A DNA stretch of 64,000 bases. It comes from an uncultured Eubacterium sp. GTDB lineage: Bacteria; Bacillota; Clostridia; Lachnospirales; Lachnospiraceae. The stretch spans positions 19,357 through 83,356 of the forward strand of contig CAJUFM010000004.1 in assembly GCA_910585745.1 (NCBI GenBank), given 5' to 3'. Below the pieces are notes generated by a model that worked only from the letters and a program-made list of their open reading frames with translations, searched no databases and was not told the origin of the DNA. Positions 1-8,971 of the stretch are shown here, one piece after another; positions within the stretch are counted from its first letter, which is position 1, and every line of letters starts with the position of its first letter. A program made the translations under genes and the position numbers.

Positions 1-60
1 CTGCATATGTGGTAAGATGTAAGCGGTAATGTAAGAAATGATGAAATGGAGGAAAAGAAA

Positions 61-1266
61 ATGGCGAAGATTACGATGACGACACCCCTTGTGGAAATGG
101 ACGGGGATGAGATGACACGAATTTTATGGCAGATGATAAAAGATGAGCTCTTACTGCCATACATAGATTTAAAGACGGAGTATTACGATCTCGGTCTAGA
201 ATACCGGAATGAGACCAATGATCAGGTGACAATGGATTCCGCGGAAGCTACAAAAAAATATGGTGTGGCTGTAAAATGTGCTACCATTACCCCAAATGCG
301 GCAAGAATGACAGAGTACGATCTGAAAGAGATGTGGAAAAGCCCGAATGGTACGATCCGGGCAGCCTTGGATGGAACGGTTTTCCGTACCCCAATCCAGG
401 TAAAGGGCATCGATCCCTGCGTAAAAAACTGGACGGCGCCCATCACTCTCGCCAGACATGCTTACGGTGATGTATATAAAAATACAGAGATCAAAGTGCC
501 GGGAAAAGGTAAGGCAGAACTCGTATTTACAGCAGAGGATGGTACAGAGATCCGAGAGACCATTCATGAATTTGATGGCCCTGGTATCCTTCAGGGGATC
601 CACAACACAGACAAGTCCATCGCCAGTTTTGCCAGGTCATGTTTTGGTTATGCACTGGATATAAAACAGGATCTGTGGTTTGCCACCAAGGATACGATCT
701 CTAAAAAGTATGATCACAATTTTAAGGATATTTTCCAGGAGATTTATGATAAAGAGTACAAGGAAAAATTTGAGGCGGCAGGCATCGAGTATTTTTACAC
801 TCTGATCGATGATGCGGTGGCGCGTGTTATGAAGGCAGATGGCGGCTTTATCTGGGCCTGCAAAAATTACGATGGTGATGTGATGAGTGATATGGTATCC
901 TCTGCCTGCGGTTCCCTTGCTATGATGACCTCTGTGCTGGTATCCCCAAGCGGCGTGTACGAGTACGAGGCGGCTCATGGTACAGTGCAGAGACATTATT
1001 ATAAACATCAGAAGGGGGAGGAGACTTCCACCAACTCTGTGGCTACCATCTTTGCCTGGACAGGAGCACTGCGCAAGCGCGGTGAACTCGATGGCATCAA
1101 AGAGCTTCAGGAGTTTGCAGACAAGCTGGAAAAGGCTACCTTGAAAACCATTGAAGATGGTAAGATGACAAAGGATCTTGCACAGATCACAAGTCTGGAA
1201 AATGTGACAGTATTAAACAGCCAGAATTTTATCAAAGCGATCCGGGAGACCATGGAAGCGCTGTAA
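61..1266 (+). CDS. icd: NADP-dependent isocitrate dehydrogenase
   Basis: Converts isocitrate to 2-oxoglutarate and CO2 with reduction of NADP+, in the cytoplasm; in anaerobic Clostridia it mainly supplies 2-oxoglutarate for glutamate synthesis. The 401-residue protein has the substrate-binding motif KSPNGTIR, the metal-binding NYDGDVMSD segment and the NADP-contacting [13 protein letters not shown]...TSTNS segment. These are hallmarks of the homodimeric, eukaryote-like (type II) NADP enzymes. An in-frame ATG lies at 46, but the GGAGG at 48-52 sits correctly for ATG 61, which gives the usual MAKI N-terminus. It appears monocistronic: a 7-bp hairpin follows it and the next gene is a glycosyltransferase. 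Cofactor choice is inferred from the Arg-His pair in GTVQRH. Confidence 0.96.
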   Translation: MAKITMTTPLVEMDGDEMTRILWQMIKDELLLPYIDLKTEYYDLGLEYRNETNDQVTMDSAEATKKYGVAVKCATITPNAARMTEYDLKEMWKSPNGTIRAALDGTVFRTPIQVKGIDPCVKNWTAPITLARHAYGDVYKNTEIKVPGKGKAELVFTAEDGTEIRETIHEFDGPGILQGIHNTDKSIASFARSCFGYALDIKQDLWFATKDTISKKYDHNFKDIFQEIYDKEYKEKFEAAGIEYFYTLIDDAVARVMKADGGFIWACKNYDGDVMSDMVSSACGSLAMMTSVLVSPSGVYEYEAAHGTVQRHYYKHQKGEETSTNSVATIFAWTGALRKRGELDGIKELQEFADKLEKATLKTIEDGKMTKDLAQITSLENVTVLNSQNFIKAIRETMEAL

Positions 1267-1315
1267 GGTTTTGGGGTGGGGCAAAATATCCTTTGACCCT
1301 GACATTATTATATCT

Positions 1316-1334
1316 GGTGTGGGTGATCCACACC
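1316..1334 (+). terminator. Hairpin after icd, no U-run
   Basis: A perfect 7-bp stem, GGTGTGG (1316-1322) with CCACACC (1328-1334) around a 5-nt loop, lies between icd and the next gene. No T-run follows, so it may be a weak terminator or a 3' stabilising hairpin. Confidence 0.4.
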
Positions 1335-1377
1335 TGATTGCATCTAATTAGAAATGCTGTACTGGAGGATGGATTGG

Positions 1378-2451
1378 ATGGTGAATATGGATAAAAAGAT
1401 ATCGGTGATCGTCCCTGTGTATAATGCCGAAACATATCTGCCCCAGTGTATCGAGAGTATATTACGGCAAGACTATGAAGCCCTGGAACTGTTGCTGATA
1501 GACGATGGTTCCAGTGATAAGAGCGTACAAATCTGTGAAGAGTATGGGCGTCAGTCTGGGCAAATAAGAGTTTTGACGCAGAAAAACAGCGGCGTTTCTG
1601 CTGCCAGGAATATGGGAATCCAGCATGCCGAAGGGGATTATATCCTATTTGTGGATGCGGATGATTATCTGCCGGGATCCGGTGTGATCTCCCACATGGC
1701 GTCAGAAATGGGCGAGGCGGACATCCTGGTGGGAGATTATATGCGGCTTTGGAATGGTAAAATGCTTCCTGCCGGAAGCTGCAGCAGTTTTAGCGGATTT
1801 CTACCGGAAGAGGGGGCGTTTCGCTTCCGGGGGTTTTTCTCTGTGGGGACGCTGTCTTATGTGTGGTGTAAGATGTACCGGCGATCATTCTTGCAGGAAA
1901 ACCAGCTGTGTTTTGGAGATTATACCTATGCAGAGGATAAACTGTTCAATTTTCACTGTTATATCCAGGGGGCAAAGTATGCATTTCTTCCGGAACCAGT
2001 TTACGTTTACCGGAAAAACGATGCCTCCGCTTCCTATCGATTCCGGCCGGATTCAGTCAGGGGCTGGATGGCGATCGCAGAGGAACTGGAACGCTCGGTG
2101 GGTAAGGAAGCGGGGGATAAAGGTTTCGAGGATCTGACGGCCTGCACGATATTTTTTGCGGCTTTTTTTGACGGAAAGATGAATTATGAGTATGGTGGAA
2201 AGACTCTTTCGGCGGTGAAAAAGGTGTTGAAGGAATATGCCTCTTATCCTCTGGCTAAGAAATATTTTTCGTTACTTGCCAGAGGGAAGCTGTTAAAAAA
2301 TATATCGCCTTTCTTGTGGAAAGGAATGGTCTGGGGATTTGCCTGGGGGATGTGGCTGCACTGCTATGGAGTTCTTTCTCTGGGGATCAAGCTGCTGATC
2401 GACTGGCGAATTGATGAGAGGCTGTCTGATACTGGGTTGCGGGAAGGATGA
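1378..2451 (+). CDS. GT2 family glycosyltransferase
   Basis: Cytoplasmic-face GT-A glycosyltransferase predicted to move a sugar from a nucleotide-sugar onto a surface glycan. The N-terminal third has the classic GT2 signature: VSVIVPVYN-like start (ISVIVPVYNAE), LLLIDDGSSD, NSGVSAARNMG and the metal-binding DADDY. A second acidic segment, YAEDKLF, follows around residue 190. The last ~60 residues are hydrophobic and aromatic, suggesting membrane association. ATG 1378 is chosen because GGAGG (1364-1368) is 9 nt upstream; the frame is also open back to 1354. Its TGA overlaps the ATG of the next small gene. Acceptor and donor cannot be told from sequence. Confidence 0.88.
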   Translation: MVNMDKKISVIVPVYNAETYLPQCIESILRQDYEALELLLIDDGSSDKSVQICEEYGRQSGQIRVLTQKNSGVSAARNMGIQHAEGDYILFVDADDYLPGSGVISHMASEMGEADILVGDYMRLWNGKMLPAGSCSSFSGFLPEEGAFRFRGFFSVGTLSYVWCKMYRRSFLQENQLCFGDYTYAEDKLFNFHCYIQGAKYAFLPEPVYVYRKNDASASYRFRPDSVRGWMAIAEELERSVGKEAGDKGFEDLTACTIFFAAFFDGKMNYEYGGKTLSAVKKVLKEYASYPLAKKYFSLLARGKLLKNISPFLWKGMVWGFAWGMWLHCYGVLSLGIKLLIDWRIDERLSDTGLREG

Positions 2452-2618
2452 ATAGACTGTGGGAGCTTCTTTATCAGAGACCAAACTTGCCCAGTGGGAC
2501 AGGGAACACAGAGCGTTATTATATGAAACTGCATCAGATGAATTTGAAGTACTGCATCATGCGGCAATGGTGTGTTGAGCCCAGGAACTACAAGCAGGAT
2601 TTAGAGGTAGAGTTATGA
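2448..2618 (+). CDS. Small 56-codon protein overlapping both neighbours
   Basis: A short frame starting MNRLWELLYQ and ending in LEVEL. Its ATG overlaps the upstream glycosyltransferase stop (ATGA, 2448-2451), and its stop overlaps the downstream acetyltransferase start (ATGA, 2615-2618). Overlap at both ends suggests translational coupling in a three-gene unit. No domain is recognised. It could instead be the shortened remnant of a larger gene, because the N-terminal part reads like a fragment of an enzyme. Existence as a translated gene is inferred from the overlaps only. Confidence 0.5.
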   Translation: MNRLWELLYQRPNLPSGTGNTERYYMKLHQMNLKYCIMRQWCVEPRNYKQDLEVEL

Positions 2619-3406
2619 ATAATAAACAGATTTTAGAAATTGCAATGAAACAATCTGCCATTGACAGTAGCTGCCACTGGCAGGATTTTAAAGAGATGGA
2701 AAACAAAGTGGTCATTTCCCAAAAGAAAGAAAATGCCAGAAAATATCTGGAGCTGCCTTTCATCTGTGACCTGACCTCGTATGGAAATAATATTGTTGCT
2801 TCCGTTTGCGAAGAACTGGAGGAGATTGTAACAAAGTACATAAACAAATATGCGTTTGAACATTGTTTTGAAACGCCGGACCTGCATGATTTGATGAATC
2901 GTATCCGCCCTAAGGGGTATGATGTATGTTTCATGGCAGAGTATTCACTTCCAGATGTGGATGTTTTACTTGAAGGCGGACTGGCTCAGAGACTGCAGAA
3001 GAGCTGTCCTTACGAGATGCGGCTGTTGGAATCAGAAGATTTTCATGAACTATATACTGACCAGTGGGGCAATGCTCTTTGTGAGAAACGAAAAGAGCTG
3101 GATGTGATCGCTGCGGGCGCTTATGATAAGAATAAGCTGATCGGACTGGCGGGGGCTTCCGCAGATTGTGAGTCCATGTGGCAGATCGGGATTGACGTCC
3201 TTCCAGAATACCGCAGAAGGGGAGTTGCAGCGGCGCTGACCAGTAAGTTAGCAGTTGAAATCCTGGACCGCGGTATTGTACCGTTTTATTGCTGTGCCTG
3301 GTCCAATATTGCTTCGATCCGAAATGCGGTTGCCAGTGGTTTTCGCCCTGCCTGGGTGCAGATCACGGTGAAGAAACTGGAAGAAATTGAGGAATTTTTG
3401 AAGTGA
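2615..3406 (+). CDS. GNAT family N-acetyltransferase
   Basis: Predicted acetyl-CoA-dependent N-acetyltransferase of unknown substrate. The 263-residue protein has a poorly conserved N-terminal half and a C-terminal GNAT domain. In that domain the V-L-P-E-Y-R-R-R-G-V-A-A-A-L stretch (about residues 195-208) is the acetyl-CoA pyrophosphate-binding motif A (R/Q-x-x-G-x-G/A). The following segment, with AWSNIASIRNAVASGFRP, is the usual motif B region (N-x-x-S-x-x-x-x-x-x-x-G-F). It starts in the stop codon of the 56-codon gene and has a GAGGTAGAG Shine-Dalgarno-like stretch. Codon use matches its neighbours. Confidence 0.85.
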   Translation: MNNKQILEIAMKQSAIDSSCHWQDFKEMENKVVISQKKENARKYLELPFICDLTSYGNNIVASVCEELEEIVTKYINKYAFEHCFETPDLHDLMNRIRPKGYDVCFMAEYSLPDVDVLLEGGLAQRLQKSCPYEMRLLESEDFHELYTDQWGNALCEKRKELDVIAAGAYDKNKLIGLAGASADCESMWQIGIDVLPEYRRRGVAAALTSKLAVEILDRGIVPFYCCAWSNIASIRNAVASGFRPAWVQITVKKLEEIEEFLK

Positions 3407-3409
3407 TCC

Positions 3410-3858
3410 AATTTTTTCTATATTCCTGCTTCTCCATTTCACGGGTATGATCTAAAACATATTGCAATTCATTCGTTGCTTTTTCACGGTCATAGGTAAG
3501 ATACGCCGTTACTGGCGTAAAATTTGAAACCGTGTTCGCAAACAGGTGTGTGCGCATTCAGGTTGTTGATTAGTATTTGCAAATCATCAAGAAATGACAG
3601 TAGCTTTTTTCTGTCTTTTGGCAGTTGCCCGTGAAACTGGTACGCATTGGAAGCTCCCATTGCGGCAAAGATAGTAGGTATCTGCAAATTTTCAATGAGT
3701 GTCTGTACCTCTTTGTATTTTTCGAGTTCACCTTCCTCATCTCCACGACCTGCCCCGGAAATACTTACTAAATAAAAGAAACTGTAATGAATGCCGGCTG
3801 CATCTAATCTTTTGCAATGCTCTATGATGTCGGCAGATGTATATCTATATCAACTGCA
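3410..3858 (-). pseudogene. Radical SAM protein, C-terminal remnant (frameshifted)
   Basis: On the minus strand this reads as the C-terminal half of a HemN/MiaB-like radical SAM protein: HCKRLDAAGIHYSFFYLV, then SISGAGRG, then a segment ending LNAHT. Near 3550 the reading frame changes, and the rest (THLFANTVSNFTPVTAYL, then EKATNELQYVLDHT) continues in another frame. The upstream part with the CxxxCxxC cluster motif is absent, and an HxlR fragment abuts at that point. It is therefore a truncated, frameshifted gene remnant. Confidence 0.6.
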
Positions 3859-3884
3859 GGGCTTCATCATCGTCCGTTTGCATA

Positions 3885-4066
3885 TTGTCGATATTACGGA
3901 ATCGAGTCTGACAAAGCAGCTTCGGGAACTGGAAGCAGACGGATTCGTTACCCGCCATGATTATAATGAAGTTCCTCCCCATGTGGAATATAACCTTACT
4001 GACCTGGGGAAAAGCTTCATTCCCGTTTTTGAACATATGAAACAATGGGGCGACGAAAATCTCTAA
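3885..4066 (+). pseudogene. HxlR-type transcriptional regulator, C-terminal remnant
   Basis: The residues ITESSLTKQLRELEADGFV, followed by a DYNEVPPHVEYNLTDLG segment and a final QWG, match the recognition helix, wing and C-terminal helix of the HxlR/MarR-like winged-helix family. The N-terminal part of the domain (cysteine and first helices) is missing: upstream the frame runs antisense into the radical-SAM remnant. The rearrangement junction lies at about 3870-3895. Probably non-functional. Confidence 0.65.
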
Positions 4067-4212
4067 GAATTAATGTAATCTAACCAGGGAATATATCGGA
4101 ACGACAAGAAATATGGGGTGCTGCGTTTGCTATGCCCTATATTTTTGTGGTAAATGGAGAATGAAAGTGTTATAATCAAGGAATCAAGTTGAACATTGGA
4201 GGATCGTCAAAG

Positions 4213-4965
4213 ATGGTAGATTATAGTATTCAAAATAAAAGGGCTTGGGAATATAATGCGTATGAGTTCTGGGTGAAACAATCAGGCACACCAGTTGATA
4301 GAGCAAAAAAGGACTTAGAAAATCCTATGGGTATGTTGAAAAAATATTCTGATTACTTTGACACTTACAATGGTATCAAAGTAGCAAACATATGTGGCTC
4401 TTGCGGAAAGAAGGCGGTTCCTTTAGCTGTTTTAGGAGCAGAAGTTACGGTTTTTGATATTTCAGAAGATAATAAGAAATATGCGCTGGAAGTGGCTGCA
4501 GCTACAAAAGTTGATTTGAATTTTGAAGTATGTGATATTTTAGAAATTGATATGGAGAAATACGGAAAATATTTTGATGTGGTGTTTATGGAGGGGGGAG
4601 TATTACATTATTTTCATGACATTGATGAGTTTATGGGCATTATGTATTCGTTATTGAAAGACAATGGAAAAATGATATGTAGTGATTTTCATCCATTTAC
4701 AAAAATATCAGATCTATTGAATTTGGAACAGCCAACTATGAGCTACTTTTCAACGGAAATTTTTGAAGGAGAAATGGCGCATGCCCGTTTTTTTGAGGAA
4801 AAGGTCCGAGAGCAGATGCCTAAGTGCAGTTATAGAAAGTATACAGTTAGTGAGATTATCAATTCAGTCATTAATAGTGGTTTTACGTTAAGAAAGTTTG
4901 ATGAACATCCTGCATGGACAAATGAGAAGATACCGGGCGAGTTCACGATTGTAGCGGGTAAGTAA
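4213..4965 (+). CDS. Class I SAM-dependent methyltransferase
   Basis: A 250-residue cytoplasmic methyltransferase of unknown substrate. It has the Rossmann-type SAM-binding pattern: motif I is altered to VANICGSCGKKAVPLA (usual E/DxGxGxG), followed by the acidic end of strand 2 in EVTVFDIS and motif IV-like DVVFMEGGVLHYF. This layout (N-x-x-x-W-x-x-x-A-Y then NICGSCGKKA) is typical of the class I methyltransferases often seen in Clostridia. The start at 4213 is set by TTGGAGG (4196-4202), 10 nt upstream. A consensus -10 (TATAAT, 4171-4176) precedes it with only a weak -35. It stands alone between gene remnants. Confidence 0.85.
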   Translation: MVDYSIQNKRAWEYNAYEFWVKQSGTPVDRAKKDLENPMGMLKKYSDYFDTYNGIKVANICGSCGKKAVPLAVLGAEVTVFDISEDNKKYALEVAAATKVDLNFEVCDILEIDMEKYGKYFDVVFMEGGVLHYFHDIDEFMGIMYSLLKDNGKMICSDFHPFTKISDLLNLEQPTMSYFSTEIFEGEMAHARFFEEKVREQMPKCSYRKYTVSEIINSVINSGFTLRKFDEHPAWTNEKIPGEFTIVAGK

Positions 4966-5055
4966 TAACTTTTAGGATGTATGTGGAGTAGAATGATATA
5001 TTTTGTGTAAACTGTATATTTATGAGTTGATAGAAGTGTGGTTCCCAAAGGGGGT

Positions 5056-5637
5056 ATGTTCAATGAAAAAAAATTAATAAGTCGCATTATATTTCTTTTC
5101 TTTTGCAGCAGTATAATATTTGCGACACAATACGAAGTCGTTAATAAAAAGAATATTCCCAGTAGCAGCTGCTCAAATCGAAGCATTATAAAAGGAAAAG
5201 ATATGGTTCAGTACGAAGGTTGGATATATTATTCCAATCAGGAAAAAGGAGGAGGAATTTATAGACAAAGTATTGACGGTTTATGTTTGGAAAAACTAAA
5301 TGATGCAAAAAGTGATTATATAAATATTGTAGGTAATAGTATTTATTTTCGTCAGGTTCGTGAGCATGCAGTTTGTAAAATGAGTTTGGATGGATCAAAA
5401 ATCTCAATAATAAAAAAATCTGCTCCGATACGGATGCTTGATGTCATTAATAAATCAATTATTTATTCGGATGGTGAAAATATTTATTGTATTCAAGATG
5501 GAGTCGGGGAAAAAACGATGTTAGATGTTGACTGTCCTATAATAGATTTTTCAATATCAAATAATGGTTTATTGTATTCATATGTAGAAAAACTGGATGG
5601 AAAAGAAAGTGTAAGGCAAAAGTTAGTACTACGGTGA
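5056..5637 (+). CDS. DUF5050-like secreted/anchored protein, start uncertain
   Basis: About 193 residues with an N-terminal hydrophobic segment (RIIFLFFCSSIIFA) and then repeating short strands of the kind G-W-I-Y-Y...I-Y-R and N-S-I-Y-F-R...K-M-S-L-D-G, typical of DUF5050 beta-propeller-like proteins found outside the membrane. It is short for that family, so it may be truncated at the C-terminus. The start is odd: AAAGGGGG (5047-5054) is ideally spaced from ATG 5063, but that ATG is out of frame by one base across a run of eight A (5066-5073). The in-frame ATG at 5056 is almost on top of the ribosome binding site. Function unknown. Confidence 0.6.
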   Translation: MFNEKKLISRIIFLFFCSSIIFATQYEVVNKKNIPSSSCSNRSIIKGKDMVQYEGWIYYSNQEKGGGIYRQSIDGLCLEKLNDAKSDYINIVGNSIYFRQVREHAVCKMSLDGSKISIIKKSAPIRMLDVINKSIIYSDGENIYCIQDGVGEKTMLDVDCPIIDFSISNNGLLYSYVEKLDGKESVRQKLVLR

Positions 5638-5665
5638 TCAATAGTAACCGAACAGCGACGGATGC

Positions 5666-5694
5666 TTGACAATAACAGGTAAAAGTGATAGATT
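5666..5694 (+). promoter_or_regulatory. Sigma-A promoter for the esterase gene
   Basis: A perfect -35 TTGACA (5666-5671) is followed after 17 nt by TAGATT (5689-5694), a 4/6 match to the -10. It lies 62 nt before the esterase start. Confidence 0.55.
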
Positions 5695-5756
5695 TAGACT
5701 AAGTATTTTTGATGTTTCAGAAGCACTGTCAATAAAAAAAGGGGAGGTATTTTAAT

Positions 5757-7889
5757 ATGAAATGCACCAGGAAGTGTACAGGACTTTTGCTGGCTGCTGC
5801 ATTAGTAGCGCAGGTGGTCATGCCGGGAGCACAGGTAGAGGCGAAAAAGGCATCTAAGCCGGTACTCTCAAAAAAAACGGTTAAAGTTAAGGAAAAGACA
5901 AAGAAGAAAGTTACGGTAAAGAATGCGAAGGGTTATAAGTTAACGGTTAAGTCTAAAAATAAAAAGATTGCTACTGTTTCGAAACAAGGTAAAACGGCAT
6001 TTGTGGTAAAAGGCGTAAAAGCTGGAAAAACAAAGGTGGTTTGTACCGCGAAAAAGAAAAAGAAAAAAGTAACATTAACATGTACGGTAAAGGTTGATAA
6101 GAGGCGCAGTAACGTGATACAGCCTACCGTATCGCCAATAGCAACAAACAATAATGCAGGAGTTACGGCTACACCGGAACCTGCAGCTACACCGGAACCT
6201 ACTGCCACACCGGAGCCTACGATTGCTCCGTTCCCGGAGACAGATACATTTTCTGATGTTCCATATGGATTTGCAGATGCTTCGGAGAATGTGGAAAAGG
6301 GAAAGATGGAAGAGTTTACTTATGTATCAAAGACGACAAATAAGACACATAAGGTTCTTGTACAACTTCCTGCAAATTATTCACAGGAGAAACAGTATCC
6401 GGTATTATATCTTTTCCATGGTGAAAATGATACGGAGAGCATATGGAACGATATGGAGGCAGATCAAATTATAGATAATGCAGTGACATTTAAAGCTGCT
6501 GAAGATATGATTGTAGTTATGCCAAATATCAGTAGTGACAAAGATGAAGATGTTATGAAGGATTTTGCTGATGTTTTAAAACCGGAGGTAGAAGCAAAAT
6601 ATTCGGTAGCAAAGGAACGCCATAACACGGCAGTAGCTGGGTACGGTCTGGGTGGCCGCATTGCATTGAACATTGGTCTGTCACTTCCTGAACAGGTAGC
6701 ATATATGGGCGCATTCGCTCCGGTGGAAGGGTTATTGCCATATGATGGGGGAAATGGTTACTTCAATAACACTAGTTTCCGTATTGATGAAAAATATAAA
6801 GATATTACATTCCTTATGATCCAGAAGGGAACGAGTGATGATGTAGCAGGCGAAGCTCCGGATTCCTATTATAAGACATTGGCAGATAATGGATCAGAAT
6901 GCCTGTATCTTAAGATGGATGGAGCGCATGATCAAGAGTTATTTAAAGCTGGTTTATATAATTTTGCAAGACGTATATTTAAACGCGGTACACAGGATGA
7001 AAGTATTGTAAATGGATTTGTTACAAAAGTACCTTATTCAGCAACGAAACCAACTACTCACAAAGGTAAAATTGAGAAAATAGAGTATGATACCGAGACA
7101 TACGATCCGGGCAATTCACAGAAGATTCAGAAATGGGCAAATGTTTATCTGCCATATGACTATGATCCTGAAAAAAAATATAATATCTTATATTTGATGC
7201 ATGGCGGAGGTGAGAATGCTGATACATGGATTAAAGGGGATAATATATATGGTGACTATACTCACAACAGGGATATGCTTGACCGGCTGTTTGAGGACGG
7301 ATACTGTGAATCCTGTATCATTGTAAACCCTACCTTCTATCGTCCGGAAGGCGCTCCTGAACCTAGCGCCGCAATGGACCTTACCATTCTGTTCCAGTAC
7401 GAATTGCGTAATGACTTGATTCCGGCTGTTGAGGCCAAGTATTCTACCTATGCAGGTGGTGATGTATCAATAGAAAGTTTGAAGGCAAGCCGTATGCATC
7501 GTGGATTTGCAGGATTATCCATGGGTTCTAACACAACATACCACTCTGCATTCTTCGGAAATTATGACTTGTTTGCATGGTTTGCCCCATATTCAGGTTA
7601 CTTTGGGACAGACAATGGAAATGATGCTGATGCAGATCGGTTTAATAAAATAATTGAGGAGGGCCAAGCAAATGGTATGCCGCTCGGGTTTATATACTGT
7701 GGTAATGGATCGGAGGACTTCGCACTGTCAGGACAGTTAGATTTAATGCAGAAAGCATTGGTTCGTTCCAACATTTTGGTTCCCGGCCGCAATTTTGATT
7801 TTGTCATAATACCAGGTGGAGTACATGATATGAATCAGTGGCATATACATTTGTACAATACATTAAAGATCTTCTTTACAAAAGAATAG
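5757..7889 (+). CDS. Secreted protein with Ig-like domain and two CE1/esterase-D-like domains, first one lacking Ser
   Basis: A 710-residue secreted carbohydrate-esterase-like protein (feruloyl/acetyl xylan esterase family, alpha/beta hydrolase fold). Order: signal peptide (1-29); lysine-rich Ig-like/Big_2 module (~35-112); TPEP-repeat linker (~140-160); first esterase-like domain (~180-420); second (~440-710). The second domain has the nucleophile elbow GLSMG with Ser588 and a C-terminal VHDMNQWH histidine. The first has GYGLG at 295-299, where the nucleophile is Gly297, although its His region (GAHDQ) remains. The first domain is therefore probably a binding or structural pseudo-esterase. 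It has a good GGGGAGG site and its own promoter. The likely role is removal of acyl esters from plant or host glycans; the substrate is unknown. The TPEP linker and lysine-rich module suggest cell-wall association. Confidence 0.85.
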   Translation: MKCTRKCTGLLLAAALVAQVVMPGAQVEAKKASKPVLSKKTVKVKEKTKKKVTVKNAKGYKLTVKSKNKKIATVSKQGKTAFVVKGVKAGKTKVVCTAKKKKKKVTLTCTVKVDKRRSNVIQPTVSPIATNNNAGVTATPEPAATPEPTATPEPTIAPFPETDTFSDVPYGFADASENVEKGKMEEFTYVSKTTNKTHKVLVQLPANYSQEKQYPVLYLFHGENDTESIWNDMEADQIIDNAVTFKAAEDMIVVMPNISSDKDEDVMKDFADVLKPEVEAKYSVAKERHNTAVAGYGLGGRIALNIGLSLPEQVAYMGAFAPVEGLLPYDGGNGYFNNTSFRIDEKYKDITFLMIQKGTSDDVAGEAPDSYYKTLADNGSECLYLKMDGAHDQELFKAGLYNFARRIFKRGTQDESIVNGFVTKVPYSATKPTTHKGKIEKIEYDTETYDPGNSQKIQKWANVYLPYDYDPEKKYNILYLMHGGGENADTWIKGDNIYGDYTHNRDMLDRLFEDGYCESCIIVNPTFYRPEGAPEPSAAMDLTILFQYELRNDLIPAVEAKYSTYAGGDVSIESLKASRMHRGFAGLSMGSNTTYHSAFFGNYDLFAWFAPYSGYFGTDNGNDADADRFNKIIEEGQANGMPLGFIYCGNGSEDFALSGQLDLMQKALVRSNILVPGRNFDFVIIPGGVHDMNQWHIHLYNTLKIFFTKE

Positions 7890-8098
7890 AATAGCCGATA
7901 AACAAAAAATGGGGCTGTCGCATGAGCGAATGAAAATTCGTGAAGCGGCGGCTTCATTTGTGTCAAAAGAGTACCGCAGGAATTATCAAGGACATGGTGC
8001 TATCACAAAAAAGCAGGATATAGAAAAGGCTGTAAAAATATCTTTGATATTTGAAAGGATATAAAACAGCCGCAATGTCCATTTCCATAAGATACTAG

Positions 8099-8130
8099 AA
8101 AAACTCCCATATTTTATTAGGAGTTTTTTT
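8099..8130 (+). terminator. Rho-independent terminator
   Basis: AAAAACTCC (8099-8107) pairs perfectly with GGAGTTTTT (8120-8128), followed by more T. It is downstream of the esterase. The 200 bases between (7890-8098) hold no convincing gene; a GGGGCTGTCGCA motif at ~7911 resembles the end of an insertion sequence. Confidence 0.7.
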
Positions 8131-8137
8131 AGTGCTT

Positions 8138-8148
8138 GGGGGGGGGGG
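8138..8148. repeat. G11 homopolymer
   Basis: Eleven consecutive G residues just after the terminator and before the IS remnant. It is not inside a recognisable gene. Such a tract is prone to slippage and to sequencing error. Confidence 0.6.
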
Positions 8149-8351
8149 CTCGTGAGATTGGTCATAGTATAAACTAGGATTTAGAAACCGCTACGTCATT
8201 TCTAAATAGTGTCTGCTAATTGACGCTAGAATACTTGATTTTACTGACTTTTTCCCTGATATTTGGTATAATATTTGCAAGGGTTTTAATAAAATGGATT
8301 CATTTTCCTTGCAGATTTTCGAAGGATTTCACGAGTAAAGGGGCACAAATC

Positions 8352-8570
8352 ATGTACAAACCAATTGACAAGTTACAACATTCGTTTTTGGATTTTAATC
8401 AGCCTATGGGGCTTCACATGAATCCGGACAATCGCTGGATTAAAATGGCGGATCGTATCCCATGAGATGAATTTGAAATGAAATATAATGACACTTCAAC
8501 AGAAGATACCAACAAAGGAACATTGACACTGGATGCAACCTGTGCACCGGCAAATATCCGTTATCCACAG
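8352..8570 (+). pseudogene. IS (IS5/IS1182-like) transposase remnant
   Basis: Reads MYKPIDKLQHSFLDFNQPMG..., the N-terminus of a common Lachnospiraceae IS5/IS1182-type transposase. Where the family has Trp in the segment RIPWDEFE, the codon is TGA (8463-8465). The frame then continues DEFEMKY and jumps to a later part of the transposase (TLTLDATCAPANIRYPQ), so the middle of the gene has been deleted. The nonsense codon and internal deletion mean no activity. It marks past transposition in the decayed region. Confidence 0.7.
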
Positions 8571-8774
8571 GAAAATTATTTATCTTGGTGGATAACTGGA
8601 TTTAATCCCAATATTCAAAATGTTAGAACGGCAAAAGATTTAAAATTAATGTGTACGGCAGATTTTTCAAATGTTTCACAAGATTTGAGAAAGGCATATA
8701 TAAAATTGGGGAAAAAGTATAGGAAATATTGGAAGGTTAATGATAACAAAAAGACAGCAAAGTTTAATTGGTAG
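8571..8774 (+). pseudogene. DUF4474-like C-terminal fragment fused to the IS remnant
   Basis: After RYPQ of the transposase remnant the same frame continues ENYLSWWITGFNPNIQNV, then DLKLMCTADFS, and ends KTAKFNW. These resemble the DUF4474 domain (WxTGFNPN..., ending in F-x-W) often found at the C-terminus of RHS/secreted proteins. There is no start of its own, so it is a joined fragment created by deletion between an IS and a neighbouring gene. About 200 bases with no supported gene follow, up to 8971. Confidence 0.5.
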
Positions 8775-8971
8775 TTTTTGAATAGTTGTCATTGTTGATG
8801 TAAAGAGGAAAATTGGTGCATGGGTGTGCATTTCCCTGGTTGAAGATATCAATGTTTTAGGATGCTTCTATGAAATCGGAAAGTGCCCATGCAGTGATTT
8901 TCGTATATAAAACCCATGATGCTTGTCAGGGAGGATAATGTTTTTTAGTAACATGAAAGGGATGGTTATAA

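Noticed and set aside
7931-8064. A 44-codon frame MKIREAAASF... after the esterase
   Set aside because: No ribosome binding site, no similarity recognised; it lies in an area with IS-end-like sequence and ends in a terminator region.
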